Positions 27,149 through 35,450 of a stretch of 64,000 nt of DNA are shown here, piece by piece (the stretch's first letter is position 1; each line of letters begins with the position of its first letter). The position numbers were made by a program, and so were the translations under genes. The notes under the pieces are model-generated. The model saw nothing but the letters and a program-made list of their open reading frames with translations, did not search any database and was not told where the DNA came from. This DNA is from TMP-86 sp964247385 (GTDB taxonomy: Bacteria > Pseudomonadota > Gammaproteobacteria > Steroidobacterales > Steroidobacteraceae). The stretch lies in the NCBI GenBank assembly GCA_964247385.1, contig CAXTUB010000005.1:62001-126000 (forward strand). Direction: 5' to 3'.

Positions 27149-29247
27149 CCTCCGCGGAGCTCAGCTGGCTGATCGGCAGCCTCGCCGCCCTTCATCGCCT
27201 TCCCTTCGATCCCTCTCTATTCACCAAACAATTTCCGCCACCTTTGAGCGCGGACGCGTTTGAGCGCGCAGCAGAGGCTGCAGGTTTTCGCCTTCGCAAG
27301 GTGAAGATCGACCCGAAAAGGATTGCGCGGCAGCGCTTCCCATTGGTTGCAAGCGCCGGTGAAAGCATCGAAGGCTCCGACGCCGCGTCCGTCGCGATTG
27401 TGCTGCAAGCAGATGACGAGCGTGTGCTCTATGTCGAGCCGGGGCGGGCCGAGCCCGTTGCCATATCTCGTTCAGACTTTTGCCTGCGCTTTTTCGGCGA
27501 AGCTTGGTCCGTCAGTTTAGCGAGTGCACTACCGACGGATCCGGATGCCACCGGATTGAACCGCCAACCGTTTGGATTTCGCTGGTTCGTGCCCGAGCTG
27601 CTGAAGCATCGCTCCATTTGGCGAGAAGTGATTTTGGCTTCGTTGGTACTGCAGCTCATGGCGCTCGGCACGCCGCTCTTTACACAAGCCATCATCGACA
27701 AGGTCGTCGTGCATCGCACCGAGAGCACCTTGATCGCGCTGGCTGTTGGAACGGCCATTTTTCTGATTTTTACATCGGCTCTGACTTGGGTCCGTCAGTA
27801 TTTGATTCTGCACACGGGCAATCGCGTCGATGCCGTGCTGGGCAGCAGCGTGCTCGAGCACGTGTTCAAGTTACCACCCATCTATTTTCAGCATCGGCCG
27901 ACGGGCGTCATCGCCGCGCGGCTGCACGGAGTCGAAACGATTCGGGATTTCATCGCTTCCGCGGCCGTGACGCTCATTCTCGATGTGCCGTTCCTGCTAA
28001 TTTTCGTGGCCATCATGTTTTTCTACAGCGCCATGTTGACTGCCGTTGTGCTGGGAGTTTTGGCAGTCATCGTGATGATGAGTCTTGCGGTGGCACCTTT
28101 GTTTCAATCTCGCCTGCAGCAGCAATTCCTCCTTGGTGCCCGCAATTAAGCGTTCGTCACGGAGTATGTCGCAGGCCTTGAAACGGTCAAGAGCCTGCAA
28201 CTCGAGCCGCAGCTCAACGAGCGCTATCGAACGTATCTACGCGATTATCTCGAATCAGGCTTCAAGACTCGGCAGCTTGCCAATACCTACAACACGTACG
28301 CGAACGCATTGGATCAGCTCCTGACGTTGCTGATACTGACGTTGGGCGCCTACACCGTCATGCACACGCCGGCGTTCACCATCGGCATGTTGGTCGCCTT
28401 TCAGATGTTTTCGTCACGTCTAAGCCAACCTGTCTTGAGAATCGTCGGACTGTGGCAGCAGTTTCAACAGGCGAGGCTTTCCGTCGAGCGCCTTGGCGAC
28501 ATCATGAACGCGCCAGCAGAGCCGTACTCCGTCAAGCCGTCACGGATTCAACAAGGACACGGCGAAATCGACATTGCCGATCTTGGCTTCCGATATGCAG
28601 AGAACTTGCCGCTGCTATTCACCGACTTCGCTGTTCGTGTGCCGCCTGGCCAGATTGCGGCGATCATGGGTCCTTCCGGTTGCGGTAAGAGCACACTCGC
28701 GAAGCTTTTGCTCGGATTTTATTCGCCGACTGACGGCGTGATCAAAGTTGATGGCATCGACATCCGCTACCTCACGGTAAATGAGCTACGCGGGCTATTC
28801 GGCGTGGTGCCCCAAGAGACAGTGCTCTTCTCAGGGACGGTGTACGACAACCTTGCGCAGGCAAACCCCTTCGCAAGCTTCGAGTAGATCACTGCGGCCT
28901 GCCAGATGGCGGAAATCCATTCAACCCTCGAGGCATTGCCAAATGGCTATCAAACTGAGATCGGCGAGAGGGGCGCGGGATTGTCCGGAGGTCAGAAGCA
29001 ACGCTTGGCGATTGCTCGCGCGCTGCTCAAAGGTCCAAAGATTCTGATCTTCGATGAAGCCACCAGCAATCTCGACCCCCCTACGGCAGAAGCTTTCGCG
29101 AAAACGGTGAATGCTCTCAAAGGCAAGATGACCGTGCTGTTTATCTCACACGCATTGCCAAAGGGTTTGCAGGTCGATCAGATCATTCGCATTGGAGAGA
29201 AGCTCAAAGTTGTGGTGCCGGAGGTCGAAGCGGTGCAGCAACTATGA
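27082..29247 (+). pseudogene. Type I secretion ABC transporter with two in-frame stops
   Basis: The single frame from 27082 to 29247 (722 codons) encodes a bacteriocin/RTX-exporter-type ABC transporter: an N-terminal C39-peptidase-like domain (about 10-140), a six-helix membrane domain, and a nucleotide-binding domain with Walker A GPSGCGKST (28669-28695), signature LSGGQ (28981-28995) and Walker B ILIFDEATSNLD. In-frame TAA at 28147-28149 (codon 356) and TAG at 28885-28887 (codon 602) interrupt it. The context at each (RN-stop-AFVTEYV; FE-stop-ITAAC) suggests glutamine was there before, so each is a single C-to-T change. No frameshift is seen. Unless stops are read through, the protein is inactive. 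Confidence 0.85.
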
Positions 29248-30614
29248 GTCAGTCACTCAGCGCAACTGCGCCTGAACCGAAGGCGCTGATTCCGCGCCCC
29301 ATCTCGGCGCTGCTTGAGGTGGAGTTGCGCGATCCGGGCCGCGCGCCGCGAATCGTTCTTTGGACAGTATGCGCTCTGTTCAGCCTTCTACTTCTTTGGG
29401 AGATCTTCGGCAAACTGGATATCGTGGCTGTGGCAGAAGGCAAACTCGTGCCGGAGACCTATACCAAGATCGTCCAGCCACTGGAGACGGGCGTTGTTTC
29501 GGAAATTTTGGTGAATGAAGGCGATGTCGTTCGAGCGGGCCAGGTTCTAATGCGGCTGGATAAGACTCTGGTGTCGGCGGAAGGGCGCTCGACGGAACAG
29601 GAGCTTGAACTTCGTAGGGCGGAACTCGAGCGGATCGATGCGGAGCTTCTCAATCAGCCGCTGAAGATCAGTTCCTCAAGCAATCCGGTTGTTGTATCCC
29701 AGGTCAGCGCGGAATACCGCGCTAATCGCGAAGCCTTGCGTGACGCGGTGGGTGAGGCCAGTGCAACGCGCGACAAGGCTGTCGCGGATTTGGCCGGCGC
29801 CGAAGAGACGGCGCAAATGCTCGAACAAACATTGCCCTCGTATGAGAAAGCCGCTCGGGCATATGAGCAGCTAGCCGCAGAGAACTTGACGCCGCGCCTT
29901 GAGGCTCAGGAAAAGCGACGTGATGCGACAGAGAAGGTGCAAGCGCTGGCAGCCCAACGTGCCATAGTGATCTCGTCCAACGCCATTATCGACAGCGCGA
30001 CCAGAAAGCTTGCGCAAGCCACGAGCGCCTATCGAAGTAAGCTCGAGTCAGAGCGCAGCGAGACGCTGTTGCAAGTCAAGAAGCTCGAGCAAGAAGTAGT
30101 AGTAAAGCATTCTTATCGCGGTGCCCGCACAGAGTTGCGTGCGCCCGAGGATGGAATCGTCAAGGACCTTGCAACGACAACCCTCGGCGCTGTTGTGCAG
30201 CCTGGGACAGTGCTGCTAACCATTGTTCCCAAGAATGAGGCATTGCTCGCGGAGGTGTCCATCAAGAATGAGGACATCGGATTCGTTCAAGTGGGCCAGC
30301 GTGCTCGAGTCAAGCTTGCGGCGTTTCCGTTTCAGAAATACGGAATGCTGGATGGCACGGTGGTGAATGTGGGTGCTGAGGCGTCGGATCGTAAGGCATC
30401 AACGGCTGAAAATAATCAACCCCCGCCAACATCGAATCTTTATAAAGCGTTGATCAAACTAGATACGAGCAAAATTCGAGAGGGAGCCGCATTGCTCGAC
30501 TCTAGGACCGGGATGCAGCTGACGGGGGAGATTAGAGAGGGAAAACGGACGGTATTGGAATATCTGCTTTCGCCAGTCGAGAGAATAAGCGGTGAGGCAG
30601 GTCAGGAAAGATGA
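29244..30614 (+). CDS. HlyD-family membrane-fusion protein of type I secretion
   Basis: 456 residues. A hydrophobic segment at about 37-57 (VLWTVCALFSLLLLWEIF) anchors it in the inner membrane. It is followed by AEGKLVPETYTKIVQPLETGVVSEILVNEGDVV (biotinyl-like hairpin), a coiled-coil region at about 110-280, and the returning strands LRAPEDGIVKDLATTTLGAVVQPGTVLLTIVP. It would bridge the ABC transporter to a TolC-type outer-membrane channel; no tolC is in this window. The ATG overlaps the transporter's stop (ATGA). The gene is intact, unlike its partner. Confidence 0.9.
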   Translation: MSQSLSATAPEPKALIPRPISALLEVELRDPGRAPRIVLWTVCALFSLLLLWEIFGKLDIVAVAEGKLVPETYTKIVQPLETGVVSEILVNEGDVVRAGQVLMRLDKTLVSAEGRSTEQELELRRAELERIDAELLNQPLKISSSSNPVVVSQVSAEYRANREALRDAVGEASATRDKAVADLAGAEETAQMLEQTLPSYEKAARAYEQLAAENLTPRLEAQEKRRDATEKVQALAAQRAIVISSNAIIDSATRKLAQATSAYRSKLESERSETLLQVKKLEQEVVVKHSYRGARTELRAPEDGIVKDLATTTLGAVVQPGTVLLTIVPKNEALLAEVSIKNEDIGFVQVGQRARVKLAAFPFQKYGMLDGTVVNVGAEASDRKASTAENNQPPPTSNLYKALIKLDTSKIREGAALLDSRTGMQLTGEIREGKRTVLEYLLSPVERISGEAGQER

Positions 30615-30675
30615 CAGCTCGGACGAATGGACCGTTCTGGCGTGTATGTGACGATTGCAACTGGAAGGTCAATCT

Positions 30676-31290
30676 GTGCGGATAGTTAGGCTAACGTTCC
30701 TGTTTGCATTCGCAGGATCCATGATTTTGCACGTTGGATGTCAGGGCTTAGGCTCGAAAAGACATTTTAGAGAAGAGGTGCAGCTGTCCTCGGGTGAAGT
30801 TGTCGTCGTGAATCGTCAGTTTGAGTCACGCGTGCTCGGGGGCATTGGGCATGCGAGCGGCTGGACGCCTACCTACCAAAGCTTAGAGCTTACAAATCCC
30901 AGAAATGGCTTGAATCCAGCGTTGTGGGAATCGACGGCAGGCGTCTTCCCATTGATCTTTGATCGCGATCCAGCGAGTGGTGAATGGTTTCTGCTCGCAT
31001 CTATCTCCACGTGCGAGTCTTGGAAAGCAGTCGGTGAGCCGAAGCTGCCATATGCAGAGTTTCGCTTTCGGGGTGGTCTTTGGGAGATGGTCGACTTTTC
31101 GCCAAGATGGGTTGGTCGGGAGGCGAACGTTCTAACGGCTTTGAATTCCGATGGTGAGCCTAAACTCGTCAAGCTTGCCTTCAAGGCGGAAAAGATGGGT
31201 GACTTACGCAATATTGAGTACTCCGTACGGATTGTCGACAGTTGGCAAAATAACTGTCTACCGTACAACCCTAGTCTCGCGCCGAAGTAA
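30676..31290 (+). CDS. Putative lipoprotein, paralog A of three
   Basis: About 204 residues from GTG 30676 (a GGAAGG site precedes it); TTG 30655 is another start. The leader is RLTFLFAFAGSMILHVGC with lipobox VGC. The mature part shares blocks with the genes at 32425 and 34338: REEVQLSSGEVVVVNR, GGIG, SGWTPTYQSLEL, FPLIFDR, a C-E/D-x-W pair (CESW), PYAEFRF, VGREANVLT and a final W-NNC. Function unknown. The repeat beside lipase-like fragments suggests a protective or anchoring role, which is inference. Confidence 0.7.
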   Translation: MRIVRLTFLFAFAGSMILHVGCQGLGSKRHFREEVQLSSGEVVVVNRQFESRVLGGIGHASGWTPTYQSLELTNPRNGLNPALWESTAGVFPLIFDRDPASGEWFLLASISTCESWKAVGEPKLPYAEFRFRGGLWEMVDFSPRWVGREANVLTALNSDGEPKLVKLAFKAEKMGDLRNIEYSVRIVDSWQNNCLPYNPSLAPK

Positions 31291-31521
31291 GGACTTAAGG
31301 AGCGTTCAAGCACGATTAGCGATACCGATTACGCGCTACTTGCAGACCGTTCTGAGAGATGACGACCAAGGCCTAAGTAAATCTATGTGCGCGAAATAAA
31401 GTCCAAAACTTTTTCAAAGACTCCAAAGACAATCGGACCTGGCCAACTGCTTGGACGGAAGCCTTGTGCACCTGAACGTGGTATTACTTTTTTCCAAAGG
31501 ACTGAAACTGTCACTTTCATT

Positions 31522-32349
31522 TTGATTAGATTCTGTATATTTTTTATGGTTTGCACGCTGTCGACGTCTGCCATTTCCGATCCGGCTGCTTACGATTCGA
31601 AAGAACTTGCAGAGCTTGAGAGCAACCTCGGCCTAGAGGTTCGCACCATCGATCTTGAGTTCGTTATTTTGTCGTTGTGTCGTTCGGCCTCCATAAGAGA
31701 CGATTGGGGGCCGAGCCACGCTCGTTGGCCAAAGGTCTGCAAAACGGTACATCGACAGTTCGAGCAGGAAATGAAGCCGCTGCTTGCAAAACGTAAGGAG
31801 CAAATTCTTCGCGATTGGCATGTTGAGCTGCAAGAAACGCTCTCAGCATCAGAAATTAACACACTATTAAATTTCTATCGATCCGTGGAAGGCAGGCGCT
31901 TCATCGCGTTTCAGAACGCGCTGTACGACGTTTTTCTTAAGTCGTTGCGAAGCATCGCGAGACAGGCCGCAGCGGGCGAGGAAAACGCTGGGTCTTCGAA
32001 GGCAGACAATTCGTCTGACCATGAAAGTGAAAGGCAAGAAACGCTCGGACTTTCTTTAAAAAGCTCTTTGTCTCGATCTCATACGACTGATGTGATTCTC
32101 ATGTTGATGCCAGCGGTTATCAACATAGCGATGACCGACCAAGGGCCAGCTCTTGATGAGATAGCGAATCTCTATGCCACAGATTTGCCTCAATTCAAGG
32201 ACTTCTGCGGCTCGGAGGCCGTCAAGAAGATCGTGGCTGCAGCGGCGAAGCTTAGCCAGGGGGAGGGCAGTGCGAAAATACAGCAGGCGATCGCTTCGTT
32301 CTGGGAACGCCATGCAAAGGAGTGGCAAACACTGTATGCAAAAGGGTAG
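31522..32349 (+). CDS. Secreted DUF2059-like protein, paralog A
   Basis: About 275 residues if started at TTG 31522, which gives a signal peptide FCIFFMVCTLSTSA; GTG 31387 would extend it by 45 uncharacteristic residues. The central block LLNFYRSVEGRRFIAFQNALYDVF resembles the DUF2059 FYRSPEGRRF motif. It shares the block CRSASIRDDWGPSHARWPKVC and GLSLKSSLSRS with the gene at 33402. AT-rich codon usage compared with the core. No known activity. Confidence 0.6.
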   Translation: MIRFCIFFMVCTLSTSAISDPAAYDSKELAELESNLGLEVRTIDLEFVILSLCRSASIRDDWGPSHARWPKVCKTVHRQFEQEMKPLLAKRKEQILRDWHVELQETLSASEINTLLNFYRSVEGRRFIAFQNALYDVFLKSLRSIARQAAAGEENAGSSKADNSSDHESERQETLGLSLKSSLSRSHTTDVILMLMPAVINIAMTDQGPALDEIANLYATDLPQFKDFCGSEAVKKIVAAAAKLSQGEGSAKIQQAIASFWERHAKEWQTLYAKG

Positions 32350-32424
32350 TCGAGAGCGCGGCCGCTTAGTCGGCCGGGTTGAAGCAAGCCGTAAGGACTT
32401 TGTTGCGGACAGATTAAACACGTG

Positions 32425-33033
32425 ATGTGTGCAAGCCTAAGAAAGTTGTTCCCCATCATTTTCGGCGTAGTTCTGAGTGGTTGCATCCATGTGGGTCAGA
32501 CGCGACATTATAAAGAAGAGGTGAAACTATCTTCTGGACAGGTTGTTGTCGTCGATCGGAAGTTTGAGCCGCACGAATTCGGCGGAATCGGCACGTCGAG
32601 CGGGTGGGAGCCAACTTACGAGAGCTTGGAGATCGTGAAGCCTCTAGGTCCGGATGATCCGCCGAAATGGGAGTCTACGATTGGACTCGTACCGATGATT
32701 TTCGATCGTGATCCCGACGACGGTACGTGGTATCTGATCGCCACGATCTACGCGTGTGACGCGTGGGACAAAATGGGTCAGCCGAGCAAGTATCCGTATG
32801 CGGAGTTCAAAGCCGAAGGATCACATTGGGCGCGAGTCGAATTTTCGCAAAAGCGCGTGGGTCTCGAATTCAATGTCATGACTTCGGTAAGATTTTACGG
32901 CGAGACAAGTCCGGTGACGCTCGCGTACAAAAACCAACGAATGTCGGACCTTCAAATCGCTCCAAAGTACGTTCGCGTTGTAGACGACTGGGTCAATAAT
33001 TGCTCCCATCAAGGGCGGGCTCCGACTCCTTAG
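32425..33033 (+). CDS. Putative lipoprotein, paralog B of three
   Basis: 202 residues from ATG 32425. The leader LFPIIFGVVLSGC has a clear lipobox LSGC. The mature part carries the same blocks as the neighbours at 30676 and 34338: YKEEVKLSSGQVVVVDRKF, GGIGTSSGWEPTYESLEI, WESTIGLVPMIFDRD, CDAW, PYAEF, and the tail VDDWVNNC. It precedes a broken lipase-like gene by 29 bases. Its function is unknown. Confidence 0.7.
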   Translation: MCASLRKLFPIIFGVVLSGCIHVGQTRHYKEEVKLSSGQVVVVDRKFEPHEFGGIGTSSGWEPTYESLEIVKPLGPDDPPKWESTIGLVPMIFDRDPDDGTWYLIATIYACDAWDKMGQPSKYPYAEFKAEGSHWARVEFSQKRVGLEFNVMTSVRFYGETSPVTLAYKNQRMSDLQIAPKYVRVVDDWVNNCSHQGRAPTP

Positions 33034-33062
33034 TCTTGAAGTCAGTTATAACGAGTATCCCC

Positions 33063-33400
33063 ATGCCAACTCCAGATACCTATGCTCAATTGGCCGACCG
33101 AGTTTATGTCGCTTCTGACGAGAACAGCACGCCGCTGCCTAGCGGGTGGTCGGACGTACAAACGATTCGACATGAAGGACTACCAACTGGAACTATTCCA
33201 GCAACGTTGTCCGTCTACTCACCTCAAGTACTTAGAGCATTAGAACTCTGCATTCCGTTCGACAAGCAAACCTCGGTGCAAGTATGAATTTTACTCGTCA
33301 TTCGCTCGGATGCGGCCCTGCCTCATTAATGGCAGTGCTCAACAACCGACAAGCCGAGACTACGAGCGCCTATCGACGCAGCAAATCTTTACGAACGTAA
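33063..33400 (+). pseudogene. Decayed secreted-lipase-like gene
   Basis: The first part (74 residues, 33063-33287) has the start TYAQLADRVY...STPLPSGW seen in type I secreted lipases. It then loses frame and most of the gene. The second fragment, in another frame at about 33284-33400, reads ASMNFTRHSLGCGPASLMAV, close to the nucleophile motif GHSLGGGLASLMAV, but the first glycine is arginine. The order and motif point to a lipase that lost an internal part and a frame. A second broken copy is at 34974. Confidence 0.65.
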
Positions 33401-33401
33401 C

Positions 33402-34271
33402 ATGACTTTGAAGCGCAAAATCGTCGACTTGAAGTTCGGGCTGCTCTTGTCAGTTATATTTGCAATCTTCGCACCCACGCTGCGATCCGCCGAGCCCAGT
33501 ATGAATAGCACCAAGCCTTCTGAGCTCATCTCATTTCTGGGCTTTGAAGTTCGAGATGTCGACTCCGAATTTTTAGTGCTTGCTCTTTGCAAATCTGTTT
33601 CTATGGATTCGAACTGGGGGCCCGCACATGCTAAATGGAGACTTGTGTGCAATCGGATTCGTGAGCAGTTTCGACGAGAGCTCGCTGCAGACATAGCGCT
33701 TAGAAAAGACGCGCTGAGAGTTGCGTGGCGCGCGCTTGTTATGAACACTCTGACTGATGAAGACGTCGATCGCCTTCTAAGCTTCTATCGCTCTCCCCAA
33801 GGGCGAAGGTTTGTGAAGTTGCAAAACTCGCTTTACGACGTATTCAATAGATCGATAGAGGACGTAGTTAAGGTTGCAAGATCAACAGACCCCATCAGGC
33901 CGACTATGCCTGAGGCGCATAGCGGATTCGACGAGTCGCGACGGGATCTCTTCAGTCTTTCGCTGAAGAGCTCGTTTTCAAGATCACCGTTTCAAGCGCC
34001 CGATGCCATGCTTTCTTTAATGTGGCAGATCATCAGTGCGGCTTGTTCTATCGAGGGAAGTAAGCTTGACTCGTTGAGAAAGCAATATGCGAGCGATCTA
34101 CCGGCCTTTCGAGCTTTTGTTCATCAGCCGGCTTTGGAGAAATTGGGCGTTGCTGCGCTACAAGCCGCAAGAGATTCAAGTCCAGGCCACGGCTCCGAAC
34201 TGAACAATGCGGTTGCAGATTTCCAAGCGCGGCATGTGGCCGAGTGGGAGTCCATGTATGCCAGAAGTTAG
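33402..34271 (+). CDS. Secreted DUF2059-like protein, paralog B
   Basis: 289 residues, ATG 33402. Signal peptide within KFGLLLSVIFAIFAPTLRSA. Core block LLSFYRSPQGRRFVKLQNSLYDVF matches the DUF2059-type motif FYRSPxGRRF. The blocks CKSVSMDSNWGPAHAKWRLVC and FSLSLKSSFSRS repeat those of the gene at 31522. It starts two bases after the broken lipase copy. Function unknown. Confidence 0.68.
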   Translation: MTLKRKIVDLKFGLLLSVIFAIFAPTLRSAEPSMNSTKPSELISFLGFEVRDVDSEFLVLALCKSVSMDSNWGPAHAKWRLVCNRIREQFRRELAADIALRKDALRVAWRALVMNTLTDEDVDRLLSFYRSPQGRRFVKLQNSLYDVFNRSIEDVVKVARSTDPIRPTMPEAHSGFDESRRDLFSLSLKSSFSRSPFQAPDAMLSLMWQIISAACSIEGSKLDSLRKQYASDLPAFRAFVHQPALEKLGVAALQAARDSSPGHGSELNNAVADFQARHVAEWESMYARS

Positions 34272-34337
34272 CGCGTACCTGGAAATGCGATGAGATGTCA
34301 CAGAGTTTCCCTTTCCGACCGATCAAAATGGTCTGCG

Positions 34338-34937
34338 ATGCATGGACTTAAGAATTGCTTTTGCCTCGTGACGGTCGTCGCATTCGCGGCTATTCTGAGC
34401 GCCTGCGCGGGTTTTGACCACACACGCCACTTCAAAGAAGAAGTGCGATTGCAGACTGGCGAAATTATTATTGTTGATCGAAAGTTCGCCGCGGAGGAAC
34501 TCGGCGGCATTGGAACTGCGGGGGGCTATGAACCTACCTACGAGAGCCTCGAAATTGTCCAGCCAAAGTTGGAAAAGAGCCCACCCAAGTGGGAGTCCAC
34601 AATAGGCCTAATCCCGATGATACTTGAGCGTGGCACGGAAGGCGGCGGGTGGACTTTGCTCGCGACATTTTATACTTGCGAATCGTGGGTTAGGTTGGGT
34701 AGACCCAAGTTTCCATACGCAGAGTTTCGCTTCCTGGATGCCGAGTGGCGTCAAGTGGATTTTTCCACGCGCTGGGTCGGCCGTGAGGCGAACGTGTTGA
34801 CGTCCATACCTCTATCTGGCGTAAACAGTCCTGTGACGCTTGCCTACAAAGATAATGAGATGTCAGATCCGCAAATTTTCCGCCAGTACTCGCGAATCAT
34901 TGATGATTGGCAAAATAACTGTGCAGGTCACCGGTGA
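34338..34937 (+). CDS. Putative lipoprotein, paralog C of three
   Basis: 199 residues from ATG 34338; the frame is open 48 bases further upstream, but only this start leaves a standard leader (FCLVTVVAFAAILSAC, lipobox LSAC). Shared blocks: HFKEEVRLQTGEIIIVDRKF, GGIGTAGGYEPTYESLEI, WESTIGLIPMI, CESW, PYAEFRF, VGREANVLT and DDWQNNC. It precedes the second lipase fragment by 36 bases, with an AGGAG site ahead of that one. This is the copy closest to paralogs A and B combined. Confidence 0.7.
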   Translation: MHGLKNCFCLVTVVAFAAILSACAGFDHTRHFKEEVRLQTGEIIIVDRKFAAEELGGIGTAGGYEPTYESLEIVQPKLEKSPPKWESTIGLIPMILERGTEGGGWTLLATFYTCESWVRLGRPKFPYAEFRFLDAEWRQVDFSTRWVGREANVLTSIPLSGVNSPVTLAYKDNEMSDPQIFRQYSRIIDDWQNNCAGHR

Positions 34938-34973
34938 CGCCCCCTTTGAAAGATCGCAGCAGGAGAAAGTGAA

Positions 34974-35450
34974 ATGGCCTCACTTTTAGATTACGCGCAA
35001 CTCGCAGACACTGTTTATCAAGTATCGAGCCAAAATCGCACCCCTGTGCCATCGGGCTGGAACGAAATTCAATATGCTCCCAACGATCCGATTACGGGAT
35101 TTTCTGCAGGTGTCTATCAAAGCTCCTCTGAGATAGTCATCTCTTACACAGGAACCGACCAGTCGAGCTGGAAAGACTTTGTAAACGCCAACGTGCCGGC
35201 AGCGCTTGGGTCCCCCCACTCAAGTGAGTCGCTATGGCGACGCGCCAACGTCATCGGATTCAAGCAGGCCGGACGCGTACTCGAACAATGGAGTGTGGGG
35301 CGAAGGCAACTGAGCATGACCTCGACATGCGCTCGACAGCTGGAGTTCATTGAGTCGGTGCGTGCTCGGCATGAGTCAAGTGATTGCGATATCTCTCCCT
35401 CAACTCCGACTTCACTATCTTCCCCGTGCCGGTCATCGGCATCTCTGTGA
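34974..35450 (+). pseudogene. Truncated secreted-lipase-like gene
   Basis: The first about 80 residues (LLDYAQLADTVYQVSSQN..PVPSGWNEIQY..VYQSSSEIVISYTGTDQSSWKDFVNANVPAALG) match the N-terminus of a type I secreted lipase. Near base 35214 the text changes and the nucleophile motif, catalytic histidine and calcium-binding repeats never appear. The remaining 80 residues look unrelated and run into the 3' end of the opposite-strand acyl-CoA synthetase. Evidently a 5' remnant. The gene has its own AGGAG site. Confidence 0.6.

Noticed and set aside
27082..29247. Stop codon reassigned to glutamine
   Set aside because: TAA and TAG are used as normal stops throughout the window (for example prpC, prpD and atpB), so two nonsense changes are simpler.
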